From: Podaxis mareebaensis
Taxonomy: Eukaryota > Basidiomycota > Agaricomycetes > Agaricales > Agaricaceae
DNA: 64,000 bases
Assembly: GCA_018524725.1 (NCBI GenBank)
Contig: JAEUWP010000551.1
Location: forward strand, 124,001 to 188,000
Direction of reading: 5' to 3'
This document shows positions 49,301 to 63,255 of this stretch, piece by piece (position 1 is the first letter of the stretch; the number at the start of each line of letters is the position of its first letter). Made by a program: the position numbers and the translations under genes. The notes beneath the pieces are model-generated. The model saw nothing but the letters and a program-made list of their open reading frames with translations, made no database searches and had not been told where the DNA came from.

Positions 49301-50139
49301 ATTACTTCACGGAGAAGAGCAAATCCCCAGTGACATGGTTCGCGATGCGGTTGAAATATACTCGAAGCGTCGCTACAACTTCCATCGTCGGTCACATCCT
49401 TGGTCTTGGCGACAGGCATACATCCAATATTTTGCTCGATAATGGTTCCGGAGAAGTGGTGCATATTGACCTGGGCATTGCTTTTGATCAAGTAAGGAAC
49501 GTGTCCTCCGCCATGAAGATTGGAACTCATTTTGGCAATAGGGCAAACTCTTGCCTGTTCCCGAACGTGTACCGTTCCGCATGACTGCGGATATAGTTGA
49601 CGGAATGGGAAGTTCCGGGACTACAGGAGTCTTCCAGAGATGTGCAGAAGAAACGTTACGGGTCTTGCGTGACGGCTCCGATGTAATAATGACTGTCTTG
49701 GAAGTGTTCAAGCACGATCCCTTGCATTCATGGTCAGTCCGTTTCAACAGTCTCCAAGGGGAACCACAGTCTGATCGTCATTAATCTACAGGACCTTGAG
49801 TGAGACGAAACTGAAAAATGCTCAAGGCCAGCAGCAGCCCGCACAACAGCAGACGGCGAACAATCTAACGAATGACCTTCCGCGGCAAGCATTTGGTATT
49901 GGTATCGATATGAGCAGCGGTACCGCAGAAGAGGCAGCTGATCGTGCACTTTCATCTGTGGCTCGGAAACTGGACAAGTCGCTTAGCGTGGAGTATACCG
50001 TGAATCAGCTCATCGCTGAAGCCACGGATCCTTTCAACCTCGCTAGAATCTTCGTTGGTGAGTTGGTATCTCGTTTCTCAGACAGAAATTGTTAGTACTT
50101 AACACTTGGGCGTGTTTAGGTTGGATGCCTCATTATTAA
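40387..50139 (+). CDS. TEL1: Tel1/ATM checkpoint kinase
   Basis: Eleven exons (40387-43281, 43336-44210, 44263-47175, 47228-47615, 47669-48226, 48279-48845, 48892-49109, 49158-49491, 49542-49732, 49792-50057, 50120-50139) join with correct phases into 3074 aa. Tel1/ATM senses double-strand breaks through MRN and maintains telomeres. The N-terminus matches the Tel1/ATM TAN motif ([15 protein letters not shown]). Most of the chain is helical repeat, followed by FAT and the PI3K-like kinase: [33 protein letters not shown], catalytic loop [13 protein letters not shown], and [34 protein letters not shown] is ATM-type rather than ATR or TOR. The C-terminus [13 protein letters not shown] is the FATC, its last seven residues encoded by a 20-base exon. 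An acidic run (Glu-rich, about residues 200-220) and a Gln-rich stretch before FATC are local features. The earlier in-frame TTG at 40369 is not a start. Confidence 0.95.
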
Positions 50140-51181
50140 TCCTGTAACACAAAAGCACAATCATGGAGTACCATATTGCTGTTTGCATCATTGCACACTT
50201 GTAGCCTCAAACATCAGAGACCTCTGCGCAATGTCGAACGTCAAACATTCCTCCTGCTTCATTTCATTTTTTTTTTATCTCGCAACCTACATGAAATCCA
50301 GTAACATCCCTCATTCGCTTAGGCCCTCTTGAGGCATTAACGGACCCCTTTAGTCTCATTAATACCTTCCTTTCTGTCCGCGTAGTCTGTATTAATGTTT
50401 TACTTGTCGCCAATGTAATCCTGTCTCAAACACCCCGTAATTTCATCCCCTATCATTTCGAGTATCCCCGTTTGGTGCTCATCCACCCACTTGGAGCATT
50501 CAACAAAAATTACATATCAGGGAAAATTGAAGTAGGATTTTTGGTCAAGTTCTTATTTGCCCCTGTGGCAAAATCCAGACAAGAAAAATAGAGAGAAAAT
50601 AGGAAGTTTCTTTAGTTGTATATAACTCTAACAAAAAGACGGCCCACAAAAAAGCAATCAGATGCATATCACGCAGTCAAGAGAAAGCGTCAATAAGCAA
50701 AGAAGTTACTACCGCAAAAGAAAACAAGCGATGGCATTCCGGGTTTCGTGACAGAGAGAAATGGCATACAGCGGCGAGAAGAGATATAAGGACATCAAGG
50801 CCACGGCTGGTGAAAGGCAGAAGGAAACAAAGGTATAAAGGAGCCAGTCAAACTACCGCGTTTCAACCAATCGAAAATGAGGCGTAGGGCTTGAAGAAGG
50901 ATGCGCATGTATGCATTGTATGTATGTAAATAATCCGAGAAGAGAGGAAACCTAGGTTCAAGATTCAAGTCAAAGACCAGGGCCAAAAAAACAGACGCGG
51001 AGATTCGGAGCGGGTCGTTATGCCGTTAAGACGAAAGTGGAGCGCATGGTATACACAGGTTAATGATTAAATGCATATGTACGCAAAAGGAGACGTGGCC
51101 AAGGGGATGAAGAGACATGGATGTGAACGAGACAACCAGGACGGAAGAAACGTCAAGTGGCTGTGTCTCTTGATGACACTA
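50140..51181. other. Convergent intergenic region, TEL1 and STE20
   Basis: About 1 kb between two convergent genes, so it holds only 3' ends. It has a poly-T run at about 50265 and is A/G-rich on the plus strand toward the kinase gene. No gene seen. Confidence 0.5.
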
Positions 51182-54013
<2,832 letters not shown>

Positions 54014-55272
54014 GGGCACAAGGGCCGGGGGATAATTTCTTGAAGGCGGTCGAGGGTTGCGATGATCAGCGATGAAAGCGTATTCAGCGTTCCTCTGACA
54101 ACAATCACGATCCTCAGCCCTGCTAGTATATTCTGAGTGCCTTTGTTAGTGCTCGGCTGTAATGTTGTTGCCCGCTTGCTCACGGTCACTTGGACTGGAC
54201 GGGTCGCTACAGACGTGGTGGCTGGGGACTGTGGACAACGACGGGAACGGGGAAGGACAGGAACTGGACGACAGCAGGTCTACACTCTCTTTCCCTTGAA
54301 AAGCCAGCGCAAGCACCCAGCCGCGCAATTTCGCATCTCTTGGGTCCACCGCTTACACGTGACCTCTGCACCTCCTTCCCTCATATCCGTCCCTCATCCA
54401 CACCCCTCCAGTGTGCCTCTTCTCTCCTACGTGCCGTCTCCGCCTGTACAACCATGCGACCAATCAAGTCCGTTGCCATGGCCTCACCCCTCGACATTAC
54501 GACCGCCGCATGTACCCCACTTGATTTGCCGCAATAAATAGACATTCAAACTTATCAAAACTTAGTTGGTCCCTGGGACCTGACCAAACCAGCAGAGGCT
54601 TGGCGTATAAGCTGCAACCCGCTTCTACTCAAATATCTTCCGAAGGAACAGCCAGACTAGTTCTTGGCACTGTGCCACTAATCAAAGATCTCCCACCACA
54701 TCTTCTCGTCCTTCGCTGCCCCACCACCAGCCACCTCACCTCCTCTGCACAGCCACACAACCATGTCTGTCCAAAAATAACATGCAAGCGTCTCTCCCCG
54801 GCTGCCATAACCAATGACGCGCGATGGGTTGAGCGAGAAGCTTGGATATGCCATATTTTCTCCTTTCCTCGTGGTCTTAGATTACAACTGCGACCATTGC
54901 GAACCACTCAAATGTTCACTTCTCCTGTTCTCGAAAGACTATATAACTTTCGCCTCGTCACTATCTTGAATCAGTCCTGTGATCTCACACCTGCGAACGC
55001 TCTATCGAGACTAACAAATTTGATAGCAAGTTACTTTTTGCTTTCCGTTACCCCAGCTACTGATGGGTCTCTGGAACTCGCTACTCATTGTGCTTAGCAC
55101 TGGGAAAGTTATTGTGGGTTCTCCACCGTCTCCTTGACCACTAAGCACCCACCGTTACATTCCACTTTCAATTGCAATATAAAGCTAACGAACACATTCC
55201 AAATGCAAGTCTCCCATCCCCAAGTCATCCGCCATCTGTCGCTGATGTCCTCCTACCACAGACTCACCCACA
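54014..55272. other. Intergenic, upstream of STE20
   Basis: About 1.26 kb between diverging genes. The open frames here (for example 54600-55097, which lacks an ATG) do not look coding. C/T-rich tracts occur near 54360-54440 and 55140-55260. Confidence 0.5.
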
Positions 55273-55932
55273 ATGTCCTTTCTGTCCACCTCCACCTCCG
55301 CCAACGGCCAGAACACCCGCGAGGTTGAGCCCTATGAAGATCCCGACTATCTCTTATCCCCCCTCCTAGGTCTTCTCGCCAAGCCTGACACCGTCCACTC
55401 GCCTGACGACTCAGAGAGCTCCTCTGATTCTGATTCAGAGCCAGACTCAGACAGCGAGGTCAACCCCAGCTCCCTTATATTCCTAATTCTCTCCTCCTTT
55501 ATCTCTCACCTCTCTCTTCTCCTCCCCCGACTTCCTTCTCCCGCCAAAGGTATTGGCAGCGAAGTTGGCAATGCCACATATAGTGCCGCCAGCACCGGCA
55601 CCGGTACCGATACCAACGATAACACAGTCGAAGATGAAGTTCCCGATTCCGTCACACCCGTAAATTCACCTTGCGTTCCTTCCGCCCACAAGCTCACACA
55701 TCCAGACTGCCTGACTCAAAACCAACCCTCCCATTGTCCCCCATTACCTCTCTCCGTCCAGTCCGGTGGTGTTCCCGTTGGCGATGATAGCCAATATCAT
55801 AGTTCCATCACGGAAAGTGGTGGGTCAGTGAGTGCGGATGGGTTGAACCGCAGTCTCCACAGGAAGAAGTCGAGCTTCAATCTGAGGGACGAGTTCACGA
55901 AACAAGCGTCAATCTCTGGGTGCCTGAACTGA
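55273..55932 (+). CDS. Hypothetical protein, acidic Ser/Asp tract and one hydrophobic segment
   Basis: An intronless 219-codon frame starts with ATG 55273 after a C/T-rich leader. An acidic tract of Ser, Asp and Glu (about residues 44-62, SESSSDSDSEPDSDSE) is followed by a hydrophobic stretch (LIFLILSSFISHLSLLLP) long enough to cross a membrane. The rest is rich in Ser, Thr, Gly and Pro. The C-terminus is basic then polar (LHRKKSSFNLRDEF). No family is recognised. Composition alone makes it plausible as a small membrane-attached protein, but it could also be a chance frame in C-rich DNA. Confidence 0.4.
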   Translation: MSFLSTSTSANGQNTREVEPYEDPDYLLSPLLGLLAKPDTVHSPDDSESSSDSDSEPDSDSEVNPSSLIFLILSSFISHLSLLLPRLPSPAKGIGSEVGNATYSAASTGTGTDTNDNTVEDEVPDSVTPVNSPCVPSAHKLTHPDCLTQNQPSHCPPLPLSVQSGGVPVGDDSQYHSSITESGGSVSADGLNRSLHRKKSSFNLRDEFTKQASISGCLN

Positions 55933-56175
55933 GCGTTCGGCACCCACCAACACCCGCCCCAGAGTTGTCTTGATAGAGTTTTAAGCTTTCGTGAACTGCC
56001 GTTGAATTATGGTCTTAAGTGCCAAACTATTTCAAGGAATTCGGACTGATGCCAATTATGTATCATATCTCAGTGCTTCTTCCGTTTAAAGCTTCAACGT
56101 TTGAACATTGTATCACTTTCGACCTTGAATTCTGTTTTCCTATCTCACCATCCTACGTACGATCTTTCTGTAGAT

Positions 56176-57836
56176 TTACTTGGGCTCCGGAATGTTATCT
56201 GACAATGCCCGAGGCGAACCAAGGTCGGGCGTTCCATCACTGTGCCAATTGACTCTGGAGTTGTTCGTAAGCACCAAAGTACCAAGGGGACATAGAACAA
56301 AAGAACATACTGTTGCACCAGCGTATATCGTTTCCCATCACAAGTTCCAGGCGTAACACTGTTTGCGTGATACACCATATGGATCTCGTTGCCGGACGGA
56401 CTCAGGAAGAATCCGTTATGCCCAGGCTTTATTACCTGATCAGCACCTTCATCGACGGATCACGCAAGCTCCTTACTTGGTAATTGCTATTGACCCGGAT
56501 GCGTTAGCCGCAATCTAACCCATAGAAATACAGTGAAACTCACCCATTGGCGGAAGTAAATATCGCGTTCTGGTACTTGGACCATGAACCCGGGTTGAGT
56601 GGGTCCGAGCCTGTAAGCTCGAGCCTGCCCAAACTGTAACCCGTCCCGGCACAGTTGGACGCAGAGAAGACGATCCAGGTACGCCCACCATGGTATATCG
56701 CGGCTGTGTCGAGTTCAACAATGAACACGAAAGGTGCCGTGGTAGGGGAGGCGGAACTGACCTGGTCCTTCATTGACGTTTGCACCGATTTTTTCCCAAG
56801 AGTAGGTAGGCGTGGAAATCTTGACCGTGTTGCCAACGGTAGTTGCGCTTGTCATTTGCCTGTGAACCAAAAAGGTAAATTGATACCATTAACGGTTGAC
56901 CTGCCATGAATCGCCGCGGAGAAACGACTGACGAGATGTAGAGACATTGGTCTGAACATCAACTGCTGGTAAGTACTCGGAGCATTACACGGAAGAAAGA
57001 CGTACTGGAGCCGTCCCAACTTGAATAAACGAGGTACCTCGTTGATCCGAGGACAAGGACCGTTCCGTCAATCGCCCAGACGTCACGGTTCGGGATAACG
57101 ATCCGGCCTAAGATCAAATTTGGGGTGTGAGCAGGAAATTTAGACACGAAGGTTATAGAATGACCTGCATAGCTCCAGGTCGAGTCCCAGATATTGGTCG
57201 AAGAACCACGAAGGACGTGGAGACGTTGGTTGTCGAATGTTCCGGAGGTACCTGCCGAGTAGTAGCTGTACCACGGTGCACACATATCAGCTTTACAACC
57301 CTAATCGAGCGTTAAGGTGTCGTACATGAACCATGCACCCTCGTTGGGCTGCCTGAGAAGATATGGGTCAGTGTCTGAGTGATACAGTAAGGACACTTGA
57401 TTACCAGTGGATTTCTGGTGCCCCTGTAGAGTGATCAATTCGTCAAAGCATCGTCCGATGATTCAACGTAGACATACACAGGTTGCAGCACCTAGACGAC
57501 GTAGAGTCACGCCAGACGACCTTAGGCGTGGCGGTCTTCAACCCGCCGACAGTGGTTGCACGGGTGATCTGGATATTAGACCAAGTCGTTGTCGTGAGGT
57601 CTTCCCAGCCTATGAGTGCGCATGATTGGCGTAAAAAAAGTTCCTGCCTTACAATAATACCCTTCGTGGTAAACCTGGAGAAAAGCAAAGATGTGAACTT
57701 AAGCGCAATACAATTCGAGGGAGACACTCACCATAAACGGGTCGGACCCATCAGTCTGTTTGATCGGGTTGGTGAACCCGGCAGCGAGGAGCCCTTGCAG
57801 GGCGAGAATAAAGAACACCAGAAAATGTTTGAACAT
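56176..57836 (-). CDS. Secreted GH43-type glycoside hydrolase
   Basis: A multi-exon minus-strand gene of roughly 330 aa; some inner splice sites are approximate. It begins MFKHFLVFFILALQGLLAAG, a clear signal peptide. The start of the mature chain, NPIKQTDGSDPFMV, carries the catalytic-base Asp expected near the start of GH43 beta-propellers. Next come LTTTTWSNIQITRATTVGG, CCNLWAPEIH, NRDVWAIDGTVLVLG (second Asp) and the catalytic-acid Glu region (KIGANVNEGPAPLYHG by splicing), then GHNGFFLSPSGNEIHMVYHA. The last exon gives VNWHSDGTPDLGSPRALS and ends at 56176. GH43 enzymes are arabinofuranosidases, xylosidases or arabinanases acting on plant cell-wall side chains, which fits a plant-litter or wood decayer. 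The exact subfamily is not decided. Confidence 0.8.
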
Positions 57837-59085
57837 CTTTAGTGCAGGAGGATCGTGCACCTCAAGGCAATTTATACGACCTCCGCGAAAATCCAGTTTT
57901 CTCAAGCGGTCCGTCGGCCCTTCCCCGATCCTTAAGCGGCGCCGCCAGCATTGGTCATATGGGTAACCATCGAGTTCGTTCACCTTAAATCTCCGCGCAG
58001 GCTATATAATGCCCATAATGGACACATGAAAAAGTTGTGCTTCTTTATTCGAAGTTTGAGTGTTTTCTGGACCCGTGACCAATAGCGTGCCCTCCAACTG
58101 GCGTTTCATCGGATATGTCGTGGGGCAAGGTTCTATGAGCGTTGGCAACTTAGAGCGGTGGCGGTCCGAGGTACAAGGCCTATTTTGAGTTGGATGTAAA
58201 GATATCGGTCTATATTATGCAGATACACACAATGTCCAGAAGATGTACATGTTGGATATCAGCTTTTTGAAAAAGCAAAGGGTGACGAGAACGAACCAAG
58301 AGACACTTAACATAGGTCACCGAGCATCGCGTTTCATTGTTAGCCCCTCCTCCGACTAACACGTCTATTCGATAATTGTCTCGATCCTTGAGTAGTTGCG
58401 TTCAACCAGCAAGGGTTCTCTAGTTCCGCTGTTCGTTCTCCACTTCCTAGCTAGCAAACCCGCGAAGAAGATCGAAATGAAGCTCCAGAAAGTAAGACCC
58501 CTCTCTTCGAGATGCGCTGGTATATCATTGTGCGACGATGGATAGTATCCATCTCATTAGGGTTCGCGTCGACTAGAGGCAAACCTCTATGGACGAAAAG
58601 ACGAAGCAAAGGAGCCGTACTTTGAAGGGGCAAGCGAGAAATGACAATGTCACGATTGAAAGTAGTTGATGGTGTGCACGTTATGAGGTGTGCCGGTCGA
58701 GTGTCTTGTTGACAGATGTCTGCGACGCAATCAAGCTAAGATCGACAATGTGGTCAATCCCAGAACACAGCATGATTGGTCTGCAGATCGCCACTATAGT
58801 CACAACTTTCCGGGCCAGGGAAGAATCAAGGGGAGCGAATCCCGGGGTGGTACAGATACAAGGGACTCCGGTTGGCAGCGTATCCCGACGTTGAAATGGA
58901 CAACTAACATTACAGTGTATGTGACAAAACTACTAGGAATGTAAATATTAGCGGCAAGTGATGACATCATCGGCACTTCAGCGGCGTGCATCTTGTAGTG
59001 GGCAAGAAAGCTAAGGTTGACACTGACATCCGACGGTACGCCAGAGGACATTATAGTACATTACTTGTAGGTGTAACTAATCTAA
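57837..59085. other. Intergenic, upstream of the GH43-type gene
   Basis: About 1.25 kb without a supported gene. A TATATA element near 57997-58003 lies about 160 bp upstream of the GH43-type start and might serve it. The rest contains nothing recognisable. Confidence 0.5.
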
Positions 59086-61091
59086 CTAGAAGGGGAACCA
59101 TCCAAAACCATCATCAATCTCGAAATCGTAGTACGGGTCACCAAAATAGTCGTCGAAGAAGCCATCCTCATCCTCATCCTCGTCACTATAAACGGAGCCT
59201 TCATCCTCAAAATCATCTTCCGAGTCCAACTCGGAAACATTGATATTCTCTCCATCAATCTGCAAATCAACTACAACCTCTCCCAACCGTCTCTTCTGCG
59301 CAGCCCGTAGTCCGATGCAACCGTCAAGAACGAGCTCGTGAATGGGCGCGTTCATATCAGACCGCTGCATTAGCATGTCGACGAGGTTTTCCAAGTTCTG
59401 TGGGCACCGACTTTGTCTGAAGTCCATGCTGTCGATGACAAGGGTTTTGAGAGCAGGGAAAACGGTGACGGGAGGAAATAGATAGGGTGCTTTCCTCTTG
59501 CGCGTGGCGTGACGAGTCCTCCCTTCTTGTGAATCTTCGACAGGGACGACCTTTCGGCCATGTAAGTTCTCTTTGATAGCAAGACAAAGCTGGGAGACAC
59601 ATTGGCGGGTATGGATATACTTGAGTTTCGGCAGCCTCCCCAGGCAATTCCGGATTGTCTCCACTTGGTTGTAGCCGAAAGACCAATTGAGGACGAGAGC
59701 CCGAAGAGATGATAGATCAAAGGAATTGCATAAATCCTTCAAAGCATGATCATTGGAGGGGTCGTTAACACGAAAGCCGTCGAGTTGGAGACTAATAACG
59801 GGGTCTTCTCGTGGCAGAGGCGAGTACATCCGTTTTGCGCAGTTTGACTTGTCGAAGAGGAGTACCTTCACTATGGGCGTAAATTCCAAGTTCGCGACTC
59901 GGAAGGCTAGAGGGCTGTGGGGAGCTCCTGTTTCAGCACTTGGACTACGGCGTAGAGCTTGACCAAGGAGGGATATAATGCTGGTATACTCTGCGGGTTT
60001 GGTGCCGGAGCATCGGAGGTTGATTATTGTGTTGGGAGGGTATTGAATACAGCGTAGCAACAAGATGCAGTCTGGTGCCTTAGCGTCTATTGTCAAGTGC
60101 TCGAGGAACCTGAAGTCCACGGTCTGTTCGTTACCGCTGCTTGTGATATGTGAGGGAATGGTGTTGCATAGCTCGAGGATACGGAGGTTGGGAAAATTGA
60201 CAAGGGCATCTATCATTTGGCCAAATGTAGAAGCGCCCTCGACAATCGCACGGTTATTCTTGAGCCGGAGAACGGTCACATTGCTGTGTTTGAAGATTGC
60301 TGATTCCCAACTAAAACTGAGGCGCTCGAGTTCGATGCTCCGTAGGCGAGGCGCATCAGTGAAGGCGTCTTCAGGCAGCAAGTATTGGCTATTATATGCG
60401 TGATACGTGGCGTCCATCAGTGTCACTTTTTCGAGGAGTGGAGCCGCCTGCGAAAGTGGGGATAGGATGTTCTTGATTTTGTCGGGACGACTCCCAAGCG
60501 TGAGGTGGAGAACTCGGATGCGAGATATCTGCGTTATAGCATGTTCCAGCTGACACAAAAACCTCGGGGTCCAGGAACCGGTAGTCGACTTGATAGTGAG
60601 CGCAGCCATCTTGGAGCGATGCATCATCTCCTCGGCCAACTCAGGATTGGTAAACAGAGGGGCAGACCATAGAGTTGGGCAGCTGAGGGCTACATCTCTC
60701 CAAAGGTGGCAAACGTGTCCAACGACGCGAATCCATTGAGCTTGATTGTTACGATAGTAGTTCTCGGAGGACATGTCGCGAACGAAGATAAAGATTTTGG
60801 AGAGAACTTCAGGGGGAAGGATGGAGATAGATGACAATTCGTTGCGCCTTCTCCTCAGAGACTGGATTCTGACCTCTAATTTGTCAATGTCTTCGTCGAT
60901 TGTTCGACGGGCAGCGCGTGTGGTCTCATCGCCATTGTAAGGGGTTTCGAAAGGTCGCTTTGCTAGAATCGCGAGAAAGCGATAGTCAGTGGGTGTGAAC
61001 TCGATACGGGATGCTAAAATGGCACACCTCTCATATGATCGGCAAGTAGGGGAAGTGAGAGAGGACCTAGGCCAGCTAGAAGTCCTGCCAT
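59086..61091 (-). CDS. F-box protein with acidic C-terminus
   Basis: The long exon ends at TAG 59086-59088. The open frame has no ATG upstream of the F-box, so I propose a first exon from ATG 61091 spliced over a 65-bp intron (60963-61027), giving MAGLLAGLGPLSLPLLADHM joined to AKRPFETPYNGDE. A coiled-coil helix (DIDKLEVRIQSLRRRRNEL) precedes the F-box ISILPPEVLSKIFIFV, then GHVCHLWRDVALSCPTLWS. This combination is the standard form of the large agaricomycete F-box family. LRR-like strands follow (FPNLRILELCN, VKVLLFDKS). The last 60 residues are very acidic (DEDEDEDGFFDDYFGDPYYD). It is a presumed SCF substrate adaptor with unknown target, and is not related beyond the F-box to the family at 5-24 kb. 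Confidence 0.75.
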
Positions 61092-61432
61092 GGCAATGGG
61101 GACTCCTGAAGCAATATATATAAGGTTCAGACAGGAACAAAGGTTGATGGGAGCACAGCAGAGGTTGCGATGATGTTGTGGTCAGAGTGATGATGCGTGT
61201 TCGGTCTCTAGGTTGCCCCGTCAGGCGTTAGGGTTGAAGAGCACTGCAGATAACAACGGGTGAGGGTTCAATCAACCCTCGTGGATCATAGGTAAAGTAA
61301 CCATCGCCATTCCCACTTTGGATGTCATAGTGGGTCACCTGACCTGCTTAGTCACCCAACTCAATTATTGTCTAGTCGTGGCACACCAAAGGAGTTGAAT
61401 CGCGGTACCCGTACTCGAATACTACATCAACC
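61092..61432. promoter_or_regulatory. Divergent promoter region, F-box gene and epsilon-COP
   Basis: About 340 bp between two diverging starts. A TATATATA element at 61113-61122 lies close to the F-box gene start. Nothing specific is seen on the epsilon-COP side. Confidence 0.4.
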
Positions 61433-62529
61433 ATGACTTCTTCAGAGTTATACCATGTCAAACAGCAATTCTTTCTTGGTTTGACTCTATTCGATTGAAT
61501 TTCACAAATCAGGTCTTGATTCTTTATTTCAGGTGCATACAAGACATTAGCCGACCTCGCCCTTCCAGATCCCAATTCCCCAGACTATACACATACACTA
61601 CTCTACAAGGCTCGCGCTCTAATCGCACTTGGCCGAACTCAGGCAGCTTTGCAGCTACTCTCTGGCACGCCCGACAATATTTCCGTCAAGGCTGCATCTT
61701 CTCTAGCACGGTACGTTGGTACGCCAGACGCGGCGGCCAAGGAGTCAGCGCTCGAAGAATTGCGAGACCTGTCGGTTGAGATTGAGGGCGATGATGTGGA
61801 TGGCGATGAGAGGGACAAAGCGTTAGTCAAGGTCCTCGCAGGAACGGCTTTCGCACGTGCGGGGGAGATCGAAGAGGCTCTAGAAACACTGGGAACTGAT
61901 ACAGAAGACCTGGAAGGGTGAGTGTCCAAGCGCCAGTGGCTTTATCGCCGTTAGTTATTCCTTGGTTTTCAGGGTTGCCGTTATCGTGCAGATATACATT
62001 TCGATCAATCGACCAGACCTGGCAAAAAAGCAATTCGAACGCTCGAAGCGATGGGCAGAGGATGACCTGTTGTTACAACTCATCGAGTCTATCATCGGCC
62101 TAGCCACAGGACGGGATGGGTATTCGAATCCCAGTTCATTTTATAGCGAACAACTCGCGAATCCGTCTCTATCCTCGCCCCATATGCTCACGTCACGAGG
62201 TATTACAAGAATACTCCGGAACGAATTCCAGGAGGCCAAGTCCGATCTGGAAGAATCCCTGGAGCAACAAAAGGATGATGCAGAATCCATGGCGGCATAT
62301 ACAGTTGCAGCTAGTCTGGGCGCAATGAAGAAATCAGAAGCAGAAGAACTGTGGAGGTATGAAAAATGTTTTGTGTCCCATCAGTTCATACTAATTCCCC
62401 AATAGTCAGATGTCCAGCAAACACCCGAACCATCCCCTGGTTCGGGATGTTTCTCAGAAGGCGGATATGTTCGATCAAGCAGTCGCAAAGTTTTCTGTAC
62501 CTCCCCTAGCCAGTGCTACTGCGACCTAG
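61433..62529 (+). CDS. SEC28: Coatomer subunit epsilon (epsilon-COP)
   Basis: Four exons (61433-61478, 61533-61917, 61973-62356, 62406-62529) give 312 aa with correct phases. It begins MTSSELYHVKQQFFLGAYK, as epsilon-COP does. TPR-like helices follow, with a family-typical C-terminal half: VQIYISINRPDLAKKQF, LLLQLIESIIGLATG, ESLEQQKDDAESMAAYTVA and MSSKHPNHPLVRDV. Epsilon-COP stabilises alpha-COP in the COPI coat, which carries Golgi-to-ER traffic. The small 46-base first exon explains why the start is easy to miss. An acidic insert (EIEGDDVDGDERDK) lies between helices. Confidence 0.93.
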
Positions 62530-63255
62530 TGAATATCAGTTGCCTCTTGCTGACCTGGTTGTCAAACTTCGTCAAATCCCTTGAGCGCTCACCGCGCAGG
62601 GTTCTAGTTCACTATAAGCCGTCTAGATATTGAAAGAGCCTCCTAAGTCCGGCTTGGAACTTAACGTTGGATTGCGACTATGATGCTCTTGCAGGTTCCT
62701 GCGTGCTTTCTTACCTTCTGTTTGTGATAATCTCTAACGACCACTAGTCGGCCGTAGGAGGCGACAAGCGAGTCAGTTGCACTGTGTCGCTGGTCTGAAA
62801 CCCCCCTGATTGGGGAAAGTGTGACCAATGCGATCATCCCATCTCATCCTTCCCATCGGAACCACATATCAATAGTACCCGGACAGCATTCTGGCTGTCA
62901 GGCGTGTAAACATGTCAATCCACTCTCAAAATGGACGTGCGAATAACATAACGGCGTAAGGAGAAGATAAACGCTGGAGCTAGTCCCTTTCAGTATCCGA
63001 GGTGAAGTAACAATAGATTTCCTTCGGTATCTCTTACGGGTTTTCCCAACCGGTATTCCCTATTCGCCTCGAGCTTGCATCCCTTCCTTCTAGAGTATAT
63101 CAATCACGTCAAAAAACTCCTCCGTCCATTCTGTCCATCAAGTTGGAGCCGAATACCCTGAACAAGGAGGCTGGTTCGTCTATAAAATGGTCAAATGGTC
63201 AGAAGGGCCATGATACCTCTCGCTGTCCCTGTACCTTGCAGAGTAGACCCCTATC
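62530..63255. other. Intergenic, upstream of the Ppo-type gene
   Basis: About 725 bp with no gene. Nothing beyond the promoter of the following gene is expected. Confidence 0.5.

Noticed and set aside
54600..55097. 165-codon frame upstream of the hypothetical protein
   Set aside because: It begins at TTG, not ATG, and shows no family resemblance or splice partner.
59086..61140. F-box gene at the right as a sixth member of the left-hand family
   Set aside because: It has the common agaricomycete coiled-coil plus F-box layout and shares none of the FYRTFR, DFDLxDS or AExIIEGR blocks.
62120..62150. TTCGAATCCC sequence resembling a tRNA T-loop
   Set aside because: It lies inside the epsilon-COP coding exon, and no matching acceptor or anticodon arms are seen.
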